From Siderastrea radians (Eukaryota; Cnidaria; Anthozoa; Scleractinia; Rhizangiidae), in contig OZ024892.1 of assembly GCA_964017195.1 (NCBI GenBank), positions 9,083,366 through 9,147,365 of the forward strand: a stretch of 64,000 nucleotides of DNA. The letters run 5' to 3'. Under the pieces are notes generated by a model. It did no database searches and was not told the DNA's origin. It saw only the letters and a list, made by a program, of their open reading frames with translations. Shown here piece after piece: positions 24,101-34,800 of the stretch (position 1 is its first letter; each line of letters opens with the position of its first letter). Position numbers and translations under genes: made by a program.

Positions 24101-24432
24101 TGGATTACGATGGAACTCTCAAGGCTGTCTTGATTCATGAAACTAGCCGAGACTTGTGGCACGGCACGACCGTTCAAAACACCGAATGCTTTATTCGTGC
24201 ATACGGCAAGCTTACCGAGCTCACAAGGGATCCCCGCTTCCCTATTGAGTTCAAGCTGCACCCTGGAGAAACTGTTATTTTCGACAATTTCCGTTTGATG
24301 CACACTCGACGGGGATACCCCCAGGACGAAGAGCGATTCTTCGAGGGAAATTACATGGACTGGGATCCGGCATATTCCAAGATGAGAATTCTCGCGAGGA
24401 AACTGGGTGTATCTATGAGTCCAACTTTTTGA
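19226..24432 (+). CDS. Gamma-butyrobetaine/trimethyllysine dioxygenase-like protein, copy B
   Basis: Five exons: 19226-19704, 20756-21043, 21645-21750, 22212-22411, 24099-24432, giving 468 residues, two fewer than copy A, with identical intron phases. The zinc site is CPCPSC (Cys110, 112, 115) plus the His of SDNH at the end of exon 1. Fe(II) ligands are HND (His280, Asp282) and His426 in LMHTRRGY. Unlike copy A it keeps LRD before the zinc cysteines and PGIQFFHC after the HND strand, close to the family pattern, so it is the better candidate for full enzyme function. The basic N-terminus resembles a mitochondrial targeting peptide. A polyadenylation signal AATAAA lies at 24550-24555. A MULE-like element sits in intron 1 and a SINE plus foldback repeat in intron 4. 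Whether it acts on gamma-butyrobetaine, trimethyllysine or another amine cannot be read from sequence. Confidence 0.92.
20154..20547. mobile_element. MULE-like non-autonomous element with 9-bp target duplication
   Basis: The element runs TAGGCTCAG...CTGAGCCTA with inverted repeats of about 85 bases (CAGCCGTGAGTGTCTCGATG; GCGGGCGCATCGGGACGCTC on the other side). It is flanked by the perfect 9-base direct repeat TTGTCGGGG (20145-20153 and 20548-20556). In unit A the homologous spot (near 9850) reads through as CTGGGGACGAGA without it. A 9-bp duplication with long inverted repeats is characteristic of Mutator-like elements. It contains a 37-codon open frame described separately. Confidence 0.8.
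20338..20451 (+). other. 37-codon frame inside MULE-like element, helicase-like start
   Basis: ATG in good context (CAAGATGG) opens a frame that includes FHEFGLDHFKEQQRLAMN and stops at 20449-20451. The F-G-x-x-x-F-K-x-x-Q-x-x-A pattern resembles the start of RecQ-type helicases before the Walker A motif. The rest of such a domain is absent, so at most it is the stub of a deleted gene carried by an autonomous parent. The assignment is weak. Confidence 0.3.
21131..21181. repeat. (TTA)n microsatellite
   Basis: Run of TTA units interrupted once by TTTCATA, in intron 2 of dioxygenase copy B. Confidence 0.9.
22753..22970. mobile_element. Degraded member of the 204-bp TTAA MITE family
   Basis: Starts after TTAA (22749-22752), contains TATCATCACTGCTTGTTCAA and ATGAGAATAAAGGAAAC as in the 13488 and 38149 copies, and ends GGGCTTAAAGGG with the right TTAA mutated to TGAA. 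Lies in intron 4 of copy B. Confidence 0.7.
23570..23870 (+). mobile_element. tRNA-derived SINE, near full length
   Basis: The head GGTGGTGTAGTGGTTAGCGC looks like an A box and D arm. GGTAGTTCGACGCC resembles the B box. The body holds CTTAGACAAGGAACTTTACC, CCAGGTGTATAAATGGGTAC, CATACTGCTGGGGGTAAC and GCTACAGAAATCGGGATAAG. Two mosaic relatives are at 10969-11230 and 45198-46470. It could be transcribed by RNA polymerase III if active. Confidence 0.75.
23934..24036. mobile_element. Foldback repeat related to Penelope-type terminal sequence
   Basis: Inverted arms carry TTTATCAACTGAGTTGATAA and TTGGCCACC around a short loop. The same words (GGTGGCCAA, ATCAACTCAGTTGATAAATC) recur at 45580-45630. 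Each arm also contains the self-complementary core ATCAACTGAGTTGAT. The link to Penelope-like elements is inference. Confidence 0.6.
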
Positions 24433-25882
24433 GGTTTTTATTGTTCGAAGGAAACATGATGAAATTTTGAACAACGTTGAAAGGTTTATATGTGTTTAAA
24501 TTTCAGCCTTATAGAAACGGATTTTGTTAGTTTTCAACTAAGGAATGTGAATAAAAACTGTCAGCAGAGATCAGTTTCTCTGAGAACTGACCGAAGAGAA
24601 GAAAGCTACCACTAGTGATCATATTTTCTGATGTGAGGTGCTAAGCTGGAGATGGCATTTCTAAGACAATCAGAATATTGCTGATACAACAGCTGATTCG
24701 ATGATGAGCTAACGCCTGCTAATATTAGTTGACAGGAAACCAGACTGCATAGCGAGAGTTTTGATCTAGGTTGTTAGCATTCCCTTTTTAGTCAAGTTAG
24801 TGCGGCCATCACAATGAGCTATGGAGCAAGAGGACATTGAGCAGTGAGCGAAATACCCGAGTGGAGAACTGGAGAAGAAGCGCCTTTGCCCCAGATCCCT
24901 CTCGACCCCTTCCTTCGCTCAAGTCTTGTTCCTTCGTAATACTCCTTCGCTAGTTTACGTGAACAGCCCACTGGTTCGAATCCCGGACGGATTGGCACAG
25001 TTCCAGCAGTGAAATCAACATCTCTGTTAGAAAAGTAGGGGGCGGGGCGCAGTCCCCGTTGCAGTGATCTTACCAGTTCACGTTTATTAATTGGTTGGCG
25101 GGTAGGGTAATCAGTGGACAGACGGTGGTTGCCATGGGCGACTAAATATGCTGGTGCCTAATCTGATCCTGATCTGAACCCTTAATAAATAAAGTGCATG
25201 CATGAAACCCTTTAGGCCCTAACAGTGACGAAAAGGAAATTTATTTTAACATCATCACTACTTGTTCAAACATTCAAGTGCTGAAAATAAAGGAAGTGAT
25301 CACCAAGGATAGGATGTCTTGACATTTAAAACAGGAAAACAGTCCAGTTCCAGCTGCAAGCTACTGTAGCTGCAGTCAGCGCAGTGCATGCCTGATGGCA
25401 AGCTGACAGGTCCCACCATACTCCACGCGCCGCTCTCGATCCAGTCACCTCAGGCATTTTGGCCCATGGTGACGAGGCAATCGCTTATTTCGTCGGTCCT
25501 CTCTCTTCCGCAGAGGCTCCAATAAGCAAACAACAGGGAAAGAAAAAACCGGGGCGAAGTGGACGGGAGCGCGAGGAATGATGGGAAGAGGGAAAAAGCG
25601 GGAGTTCTCCCCGCGCGCTTTATTTTTCCCTTTACCCGGTCTCCGCGCGCTTTTCTTAGGCGTGTAGTCAAAGCGTGACTGTAGGCCTCTGCGGAGGAGA
25701 GAGTCGTCGGTCTGCAAATTGACCTCGTGACACGTTGTCAGTAAACGTGCTTATCTTGAAGTCCTCTTCCGTTAGCGTGTCATATTCCAGATTTATTCGA
25801 CGTACTTCCTGTGGATAGTCCAAGAGGTAAAAATTCAGCCTTGAATATTTTTTATAAACACGAAAAGAGTATCTCTCGCAAG
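24433..25882. other. Spacer between dioxygenase copy B and the lectin/VWA gene
   Basis: No protein gene. It holds the 3' flank of copy B, the tail block of the duplication (24665-24805), a tRNA T-arm-like word GGTTCGAATCCC at about 24982-24993 without a matching A box, a truncated TTAA-family MITE (25208-25332) and an inverted pair at 25499-25517/25683-25703. The stretch just before 25883 may hold the lectin gene promoter; no motif was identified. Confidence 0.5.
25499..25703. mobile_element. Possible MITE with 20-bp inverted ends
   Basis: CTCTCTCTTCCGCAGAGGC at the left pairs with GCCTCTGCGGAGGAGAGAG at the right. The GC-rich interior contains CGCGCGC words. No target duplication was found, and open frames over it are shadows. 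Confidence 0.45.
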
Positions 25883-28800
25883 ATGTTAGGTGCACGCCTT
25901 GGCTGTGTAGCAGTTATTCTGTGTTTATTTCGTTTAACAACCCAAAGCCCTCCTGGATATGGTATGTTTGTGTTAAATATTTTGCTTTCTTTGTTTGTCT
26001 GATATTTTTGCCTCTCATGTTTTCTCTTAGTTTCGTCAAGATCTAGGCAAGGATTATGATTTCGAAGAATTCTTTTCCCTGCCATCTGTTAGTTTCATCA
26101 GAGACTCTTCGATCAGTTTAGTGTAGAAAATGTTCTGATTTCGTCTTGAATTGCTTCAAAGTCGAACAAGAGTTTTGTTATTACATCTTGATCTCTCGTT
26201 CTAACAAAAGCCAGCTAAGTTGACAAAAAACAGACCGTATAAATGAACGTAAATCATAACAGATGACAGGGTGGAGGTCATAAAAATCCCGGGAAAAATG
26301 TAGCAATATTCTGATTGCGCATTTAGCCTGCCTACTTACCCATATGTTCCATACTTTTCATTCTTGTATTTGTTTGATGATACACAAAAATGGCTCTGCC
26401 GATAATTCAGAAACACAATTTCACAGTGCAGCGTTGCCTGTGTCACAGTGCTTTGAATCATTTACGTGACAAAAACCCCAAAGGATATACGTACCGGTTG
26501 TTTGCATTAGCGCTTGATGTCCTAATCTGTTTTAACCCAAAAGCTAATCATTCCTACTCCTAAGGATTCTGTAAGTCCAATTCAACTGGAAAGAAAATCT
26601 CAATTTTCCCTTGTGAAATGTACTGCTCAACAACTGTTTTAATATTTGAAGGTCAAAGCTCCCTGAAACGTTGGACCCATCTTGTAAAACACTAAAAACT
26701 GTTGAAGGGCTTTCATTTAGCTTCATTTGAATGGTCACATTTTAGGATGTCATCCACACACTCAAAAGTTAGAACCTCCGAGCACTACTCAGGAGCTTTC
26801 ATTTGAATGGGCACACTTCAGGATTTCATCCACAGAATCAAAGGCTAGAACCAGCTTGTACAGCATAATAAACAACACCACAAGAAAGTACTGCTCAGTA
26901 GCTACCATTTGAATGGTTACACGTTAGGTCATCCACAGACTCAGAAGTTAGAACTTCCTTGCACAGCATAATAAACAGCACCACAGGAAAGTACTGCTCA
27001 GTAGCTTTCATTTGAATAGTCACACTTTAGGATTTCATCCACAGACTAAAAAATTAGTGCGGTCGGTGTATTACATAATACACGCAACATAACTAAAGGA
27101 AAGTATGTTCTGACCGGGTGTCTGAGAACGTTGAGAAAACGCCTATCGGTTTATCTCGTAAGTGCATTGGAAAACGCTAATCTCTTGCTTCTAAAACAAA
27201 CAGTTACACACATCATTTTTATTTTCTGTCTTTTTGAAAACTTTCACTGTGCTTGAAAAGAGCTAGAAAGTACGAAAACTTAACTAGAGCTAATATTTGT
27301 TCGCGATTCAAATAAAATTCATGGCTGAGTCTAGACAAGTGTACGATCTACACGTCAGAGTTAATGACAGAGGTGAATTGTAAGCTGACCCCTAATAAAC
27401 ACGACAAGCCGCAGGGATTCTTTTGTGGTATTTATCGAAGATCAAAGATAACTTATTCAACCCAACACCGCCACTTAAAATTCCGAGACTGTGAGACGTC
27501 TAAGATCGGCGTGAGAAGGGAGAAGTCGAACCTCGATTTAACGAAGTGCCAAGGGACTGGGAAATTGGTTCGTTATATCGAGGGTTCGTTATATCGAGGT
27601 TCTTTTCCATACATTACACTGTTACTGGGCTGAAAAATATCGTTCGTTATACCGAGGACTTCCTTACATAGAGGTTCGTTAAATCGAGATTCCACTGCTA
27701 CCGGTACGAGACGTTACTCACTAGTATCTGTGACATCTCTGCAGGGGGGGGGGGGGTCTTCAAAAGCCCCAGACTACGGTGGATTGCTGGGCGGGGGAGG
27801 AGTTTGGGAGTGTTTAACGCCGGAATGTATCAGAAAAGGGAAATACTATTTTCGCAAGTGTAGGCGCGGACCATTTTATTTATATTTTTTTGGGGGGGGG
27901 GCATTGGGCAAATCCGAAGAAAATTCCTGCATAGCCTTTGCAGTAGGAATAAAAATCGTGCATGTTGGCACAAAGCAATGAAAGGTTTTGTTAGCTAGTG
28001 AAATAAAATTCATACAAAGCTTTAAGTCACGAAAAAAATTGCTGCAGAAAAAATTGCCCAACCCCCTCCCCTCAAAAATACTAGAAATACGTGACTCGCA
28101 GAACCTCGCGAAGCTCAGGCACGGGTGCACCACAAAATTGAGCGATGGGGGTGGGGAGGGGATGCTTTAACTGGAGGTTTGGATGGGTGGCCACAATGGT
28201 CCCCAATTGGGAGTTAAGATCGACATTCTGGTTCCCATTCGCTTCCATGTAACTTGCATCCAATCCTCCGTCATGTATACGAAAATACGTTCAGCCCCTC
28301 CCCCCCCACCTCTCTTCATTCTGACATAAGGTAAATTGCTTTCTAGAGAGGAGGTATAGTATTGCTGTGGGCCTGTTGTCCAAGACAATATGTGTGGTGT
28401 TTCTGTTTATTTTGGTTGGGTGAGAGTAGGTTATCAGAAATGCAGTTCAAATTCCAATTGGAACTTGTTATCTCCAACATTAACCCGGCCATTTCCTTTG
28501 GATCCTGTTGTACAGTTTTTATTCTATTTAGTGGGCATTGACAAGTGTCAATAGCTAAAACAATACATTATTTCCCTTGACTGGTTTAGATACTGTAGCA
28601 GGAGTCTCTTACTGCTGAAGAGTGATGTGGCGCATTAAAAAAATTATCCATTTTTACCCAAAAATTGAAATGAGAATAATACAGAATAATGGCAAGCAAA
28701 GCACAGAGTTTTATATTGATGTTGTAGCATGTTTATTCATATTTCCCCCAACATACCATAGAAATTGGATTAGATAATTGTCACAATAATATAATACATT

Positions 28801-31800
28801 AACCCTTGAAGCCCCAGTTACCAGCATCTCCCTCCAATAACAATGCTTTAATTAGGTCATCAGAATTAAGGAATTGGTCACCAAACATGAATAGTGTTAA
28901 TGTCAGTAGAAAGAAGTTCTCTGCACTAGCACTACAAGAAATGTACGAAGACCAGTAAGGAGAATTTGCAGGTTTACGTTGGGGCTTAGGGAGGTCAATT
29001 GGTGTGAAAAGCAAGAGTAGCTAATTAAGGGAAAGGGTAAGTGTAGATTATAGCATGTGAAACCTTCAGAAGTAAGACAAACTTTCAAACTTTCACATAG
29101 ACAAATCATGTTGAAGGTGATCAGGATCTCAATTCCCATGAATTTGGTGCTTGTTTGTGCACTGCGAGGAGAGCTGTGATGCTGGTCACTGTACGTGGCA
29201 TGGAATTATTATCAGTAATTAATTTTAAGCAGTAATGTTTGTTTCACATCAAATACATGCAGGTATGTACCTATCCCCGCTACACATTTTAAAGTGGTAA
29301 TTGTCAGGCAGAGCAATACTTGTAAGTGCATTTCCAAACCAAATTGTGAACAGAAATTGTCCTTTCTGATCCATCTGAATATCATTTTTTTTACTATTAC
29401 CCCCAGTTTCATTACCACGCGACTTTTCTTTTCAAAACACTTTTGAGCACTTTGCAATACGCTTCCGTCAATCATACCTTATATGGGAAGTGTCTGATGT
29501 AGCTCGTAGGAATAAAGATGACCCCAAATTATCCTTTAAATTTGCGCTGGTGAGTCATATATTGACTAGTAAGAGGCTTTAGAGTCGTTGATGTTGCGAG
29601 AATACTTCACGTTTGGCAGACATTTGTAAAGAAAATTCGACATTTCTTAAGAATTAAATACCCGCTCGGTGGATTACCCTATGCGGCGGATGGTAAGCTT
29701 GCGTTCAATTGCGTGAATAAGCTAAACCGAAGTGTGTAGTAATGATTCTTGCTTTTCTGACCTGAAAATAGCAAACGACATGTTATTCGCCAGGAGTATA
29801 ATCTGGTGTACGAGGACGAAAATTCAGGAGCGGATAGAATCATGATCAGCGTGCCTTCGATCAACCCATTCGTGAAGAAAATGGGCTTAACAAGTCCGCC
29901 TAACAAGTAAAAGGTACGTATATCTTGTTGCCTTTTTTTGTTTTTTGTTATGAACACTGCTAGTTCTAATCATCTATCACTTGAGGAGTGAAATGAAGAA
30001 CAAAGCATCAGCTTATGATGCGTTTTGTAACGTTTGTTGTTGAACGTTCGAGAATGTAAACATGATAGGACATGATAGGAAGGGGAATCGTTATTTCTAC
30101 AAGCGGGAACGGGGAATCGAGGAAAATATTTAAGCTTACTTTCAAGTTTCCGTCTTCGTTATAGCTCAATACGATTGCCAAAGAGCGTGATGAGGGAAAC
30201 AGAACGATGTATTGTCGTAGGATCACTGAATTTCACCGAGAACAGTTGCTATTTAGATGAGTTTGAGCACAGGTAACCAAAGCGTAATATGAGAGTTTGT
30301 ATGGAGCTGAAATTCGATCGAAAATAATCGGCGGTTTTCCGCCGAAACTACATTAAAATCGAAATAAAGTTTAAAAAATCTTACCTGTTGTGTGTTTGCT
30401 GTGTTTTTATCGCTTTTCCGAGCTTCCGGAGGCCGTTTTGGGCGATTTCTGCTTAACGGTCGATGCGACGGCATGTCACAGAAAATCGCCCAAAACGGCC
30501 TCCGGAAGCTCGGAAAAGCGATAAAAACACAGCACACACACAACAGGTAAGATTTTTTAAACTTTATTTCGATTTTAATGCATTTTCGGCGGAAAACCGC
30601 CGATTATTTTCGATCGAATTTCAGCTCCCTACAAACTCTCATATTACGCTTTGGTTACCTGTGGCTTGAGAAGTTCTGATTCATCTATAAATAGCAACTG
30701 TTCTCGGTGAAATTTAGCGATGACATACGACGAAAAGTCGACGATGCATCGCCCTGTTTCGCTTATCACGTTCTTTGGTAATCACAGTGAGCTATAACAA
30801 AGAAGTAAAGCATGAAACTATGCTTAAATATTTTCCTTGATTCCCCTTTCCCGCTTTTATAAATAACGATTTTCCTTGCTATCATGTCACAGCGTTACAT
30901 GTTTACATTTTCGAAACGTAGAACAATAAACGTTGTAAGCGCTTATGCTTTGTTTTTCACTCCATTCCTCAAGTGATAGGTGATTAAAATTAGCAGTGTT
31001 TCTTGCAAAAATAATCCAACAAGACATACTTACCTTTTACTTGTCAAGCCCATTTTCTTCACGAATGCGTTGATCGAAGGCACGCTGATCACGATTCGTT
31101 TTCCCTTTCCATACTCTATCCGCTCCTGAATTTCGTCCTCGTACACTTCGGGATATTGTCAGATTATACTCCTGGCGAATAAGATGTCGTTTGCTATTTT
31201 CGGGTCAGAAAAGCAAGAATCATTACTTCACACTTCAGTTTAGCTTATTCACGAAATTGAACGCAAGCTTACCATCCGCCGCATAGGGTAATCCACCGAG
31301 CGGGTATTTAATTCCGAAGAAATGTCGAATTTTCTTTACAAATGTCTGCCAAACGTGAAGTATTCTCGCAACATCAACGACTCTAAAGCCTCTTACTAGT
31401 CAATATATGACTCGCCAGCGCAAATTTACGGGATAAATTAATGGATTATTAATGCCTATGGATAGTTCCAGTTTAAGCCTAAACGATTCATTGCCATTTA
31501 GCCAGCTGAATAATGACGAATTTCGTAACTCTATATTCAAACACTCGAACGTAAACCTTAATGAAAACGAGATTATAAAGTTGCGAAATCTTGTCTTCAA
31601 CCCTTTTTCATTAACCAGTCGAGGAAAGTCGTATCTAACGCTGAATTCTGATTTAGATCCCGATCATAATTATTACCACCAAATTGTAAATTATGTGTTG
31701 ATGCTTGTGATTACCATGATGAAGACACCTTCAAACAAATGATAAGGGACTCCACAGATACAGAATTGTCAATCTTACATCTAAACATTCGAAGCATAGC

Positions 31801-34800
31801 AAATAAATTCGATGATTTTAACGCATACCTAGATTCTTTAGCACACGAATTCTCAGTTATTGGACTATCTGAAACTTGGCTTAACTGTAGCAATCTAAAT
31901 GACTTTCCACTGCCAAACTATCACAACATAGGAGTGGTAAGAACAAACAAACAAGGAGGTGGTGTCGGTTTGTATATAAACAAATCCTACCAATTTAGAG
32001 AGCGAGCTGATCTGGCTGCGAATATCGAAGAAGTAATAGAATCTCAATTCATCGAACTAACGACTAAACCAAATAATGTCATTATTGGGATCATTTAGAG
32101 ACCTCCAAATGAGAAGCTTGATCTTTTCAAGGAATACCTTGCCGAACTACTAAGAAGATTGGATTTTCAAAACAAAAAGTGCTTCCTAATGGGCGATTTT
32201 AATTTAGATCTTTTGAAAATTGATAGAAATCAGCACATCAAGGATTTTATAAACATGATGTTTTCTTCGACTTTTTACCCGTTAATATCAAGACCAACAC
32301 GAATAACAAATACTAGTGCAACGCTCATTGATAACATATTCGTTAACAAAATTGATGAGAACTATAAATGTGGTATTCTGTTTACTGATCTTTCAGATCA
32401 TTTACCAGTGTTCTTGACAACTAGAAGCATTAAAAGCAAAAGACATAATAATCTGAATAATGTTAATATCAAATATAGATTAATGAATGAAAGAACGATG
32501 AATCATTTATGTCAAGAGATTTAGAATACGAAGATTGGGGTGACATTTACAGTAAGACAGATGTTCAAGAGGCCTATGATCATTTTAATAATAAACTTTT
32601 CAAGTTCTTTGACAAAAATATACCATTAGTGACAACCAGGAAAAACAAATTACCTAAAAATGGTCAAAGCGTACCATGGATAACAAAGGGAATTCTAAAA
32701 TCAAGGAAAACTAAAAATATGTTACATAAGAAATTTATGAAAACTCCAAATGAAAGAAATGAATCAATTTATAAAACTTACCGAAATAAATTCAATAAAA
32801 TAAAAAAAATAGCTAAAAAACATTATTACAACAAGGAATTTAACGAGCACAAGGGTAACTTGAGATATTCATGGAAACTAATAAATGAAGTCATAAACAA
32901 AAGCAATCTAAAACCTGAACTACCAGACTGCTTTAAAAGAAATGAATCATTAATAACTTATCCTACTGAAATCAGCAATAATTTTAATGAATACTTTGTT
33001 AATGTTGGGCCAAATCTTGCTGCTAAAATACCAATCAGGGATGTACATTTCTCAACTTTTCTAGGCGAGAGATCTAGTAATTCAATTTTCTTGGAAGCAG
33101 TAACTGAGAAAGAAGTAGAATTTGAAATAAGTCAATTGAATGGAAAAAAGTCTTCTGGTTATGATGAAATACCGCCAAAATTAGTTAAGAATATCTCAAA
33201 ACATATAGTTAAACCATTAACATATATTTACAATCAGTCTTTTCTCACTGGAGTTATACCCAATGACCTGAAAATTGCTCTTGTTACTCCAGTTTTTAAG
33301 GCTAACGATAAGGAGGAATTTAATAATTATAGACCAATTTCTGTTCTTTCCTGTTTCAGTAAGATATTAGAAAAGATCATGTATAAAAGAGTTATTAAAT
33401 ACCTTGATAAAAACAATATATTATTTCAAAGTCAGTATGGTTTTCGCAAGAAGCATTCAACCAATTTAGCAACTATTGAGTTAATGACTAAGATACTGCA
33501 AGCAATAGAAAATGGTGAATATACAGTTGGAGTTTTCCTAGACCTTGCGAAGGCATTTGATACAGTTAACCATGAAATATTACTAAGAAAACTTGAGCAT
33601 TATGGAATTAGGGGAATAGTCCTAGAATGGTTTACAAACTACTTAACAAACAGAAAACAAATAGTGAAATATAAGTTTGAGAAATCGGAAAGATTGACAA
33701 TTAAATGTGGAGTAACACAGGGGTCCGTTTTAGGGCCCCTTCTTTTTCTTATCTATATGAATGATATATCTAGGTGCTCAGAGATTCTATCAGTCATTCT
33801 TTTTGCTGATGACACAAATTTGTTTTACAGCCACAAAAATATTGATACATTAAACAAAACTGTGAACCAGGAACTTAAGAAAATTGAACGCTGGCTTTGT
33901 GCAAATAAACTTTCCTTAAATATCAAGAAAACACATTTTATAATTTTCAAATCCAAAAAAAGGAAATTAAATCAGACCGTTTCAATCAAGATAAATGAAC
34001 AACCAATTGAGCTAGTAAAATACACAAAATTTCTCGGTGTATACATAGATGAGGAGCTTTCGTGGAAACATCACATTGACCAAGTTGTGAGTAAAATATC
34101 AAAAATGACAGGAATTATGGCTAAGGTGAGACATTATCTGTCTCTCAAAACTTTACAGACAATTTATTACACTATGGTATACCCGTACTTGACATACTGT
34201 AATATCATTTGGACAAGTACTTATCCAACCAGGCTGAAACCATTATTCAGGCTTCAGAAAAAAATTGTTAGAATCATGACCTTTGCAAAATATAATAAGG
34301 AATCTAGACCACTATTCCTACAACTTAAATTGCTTAACATATATCAACTAAATACGTTCTTTACTGCACTATTTATGTACTCATATTTTAATAACAACCT
34401 GCCGAATTATTTCACTAATTACTTTACATTAAACAAAGAAATGCATGGTCATAATACTCGATCTGCATCAAACATATATATTAATTATAGGAGGACAAAT
34501 TACGGGAAATTTTCTTTAAAGATTAGGGGAGCACAAATCTGGAACGAGTTACCTAAGGAATTAAGAATGTCACAATCATATAATTCTTTTAAGAAATTAA
34601 CAAGAGATTATATACAAAATCAAGTGTAATACGTAGAGTATATACTCTAGTTATAGTTAACCCGTGTTAATGATAGATTTAGTAATAAAACCCATCTGCT
34701 ATTTCGAATCAGATTATTGAACTGAGGGGATCTTCTCAGAAAAGCTCAACAGAGCTTGCTAAGATCTCCTGCCATTATGATATTTAGCAGAGATCCATGT

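Larger units (their letters stand above)
16996..24805. repeat. Tandem segmental duplication, unit B
   Basis: Second copy of the unit described at 1615-16720. It carries its own later insertions: the palindrome at 17786-18038, a SINE head at 18088-18130, the MULE-like element at 20154-20547, a SINE at 23570-23870 and a foldback repeat at 23934-24036. The tail block also resembles 38358-38450, so that end may partly be a dispersed repeat. Confidence 0.85.

Noticed and set aside
24970..25010. tRNA gene suggested by GGTTCGAATCCC
   Set aside because: No A box or cloverleaf upstream.
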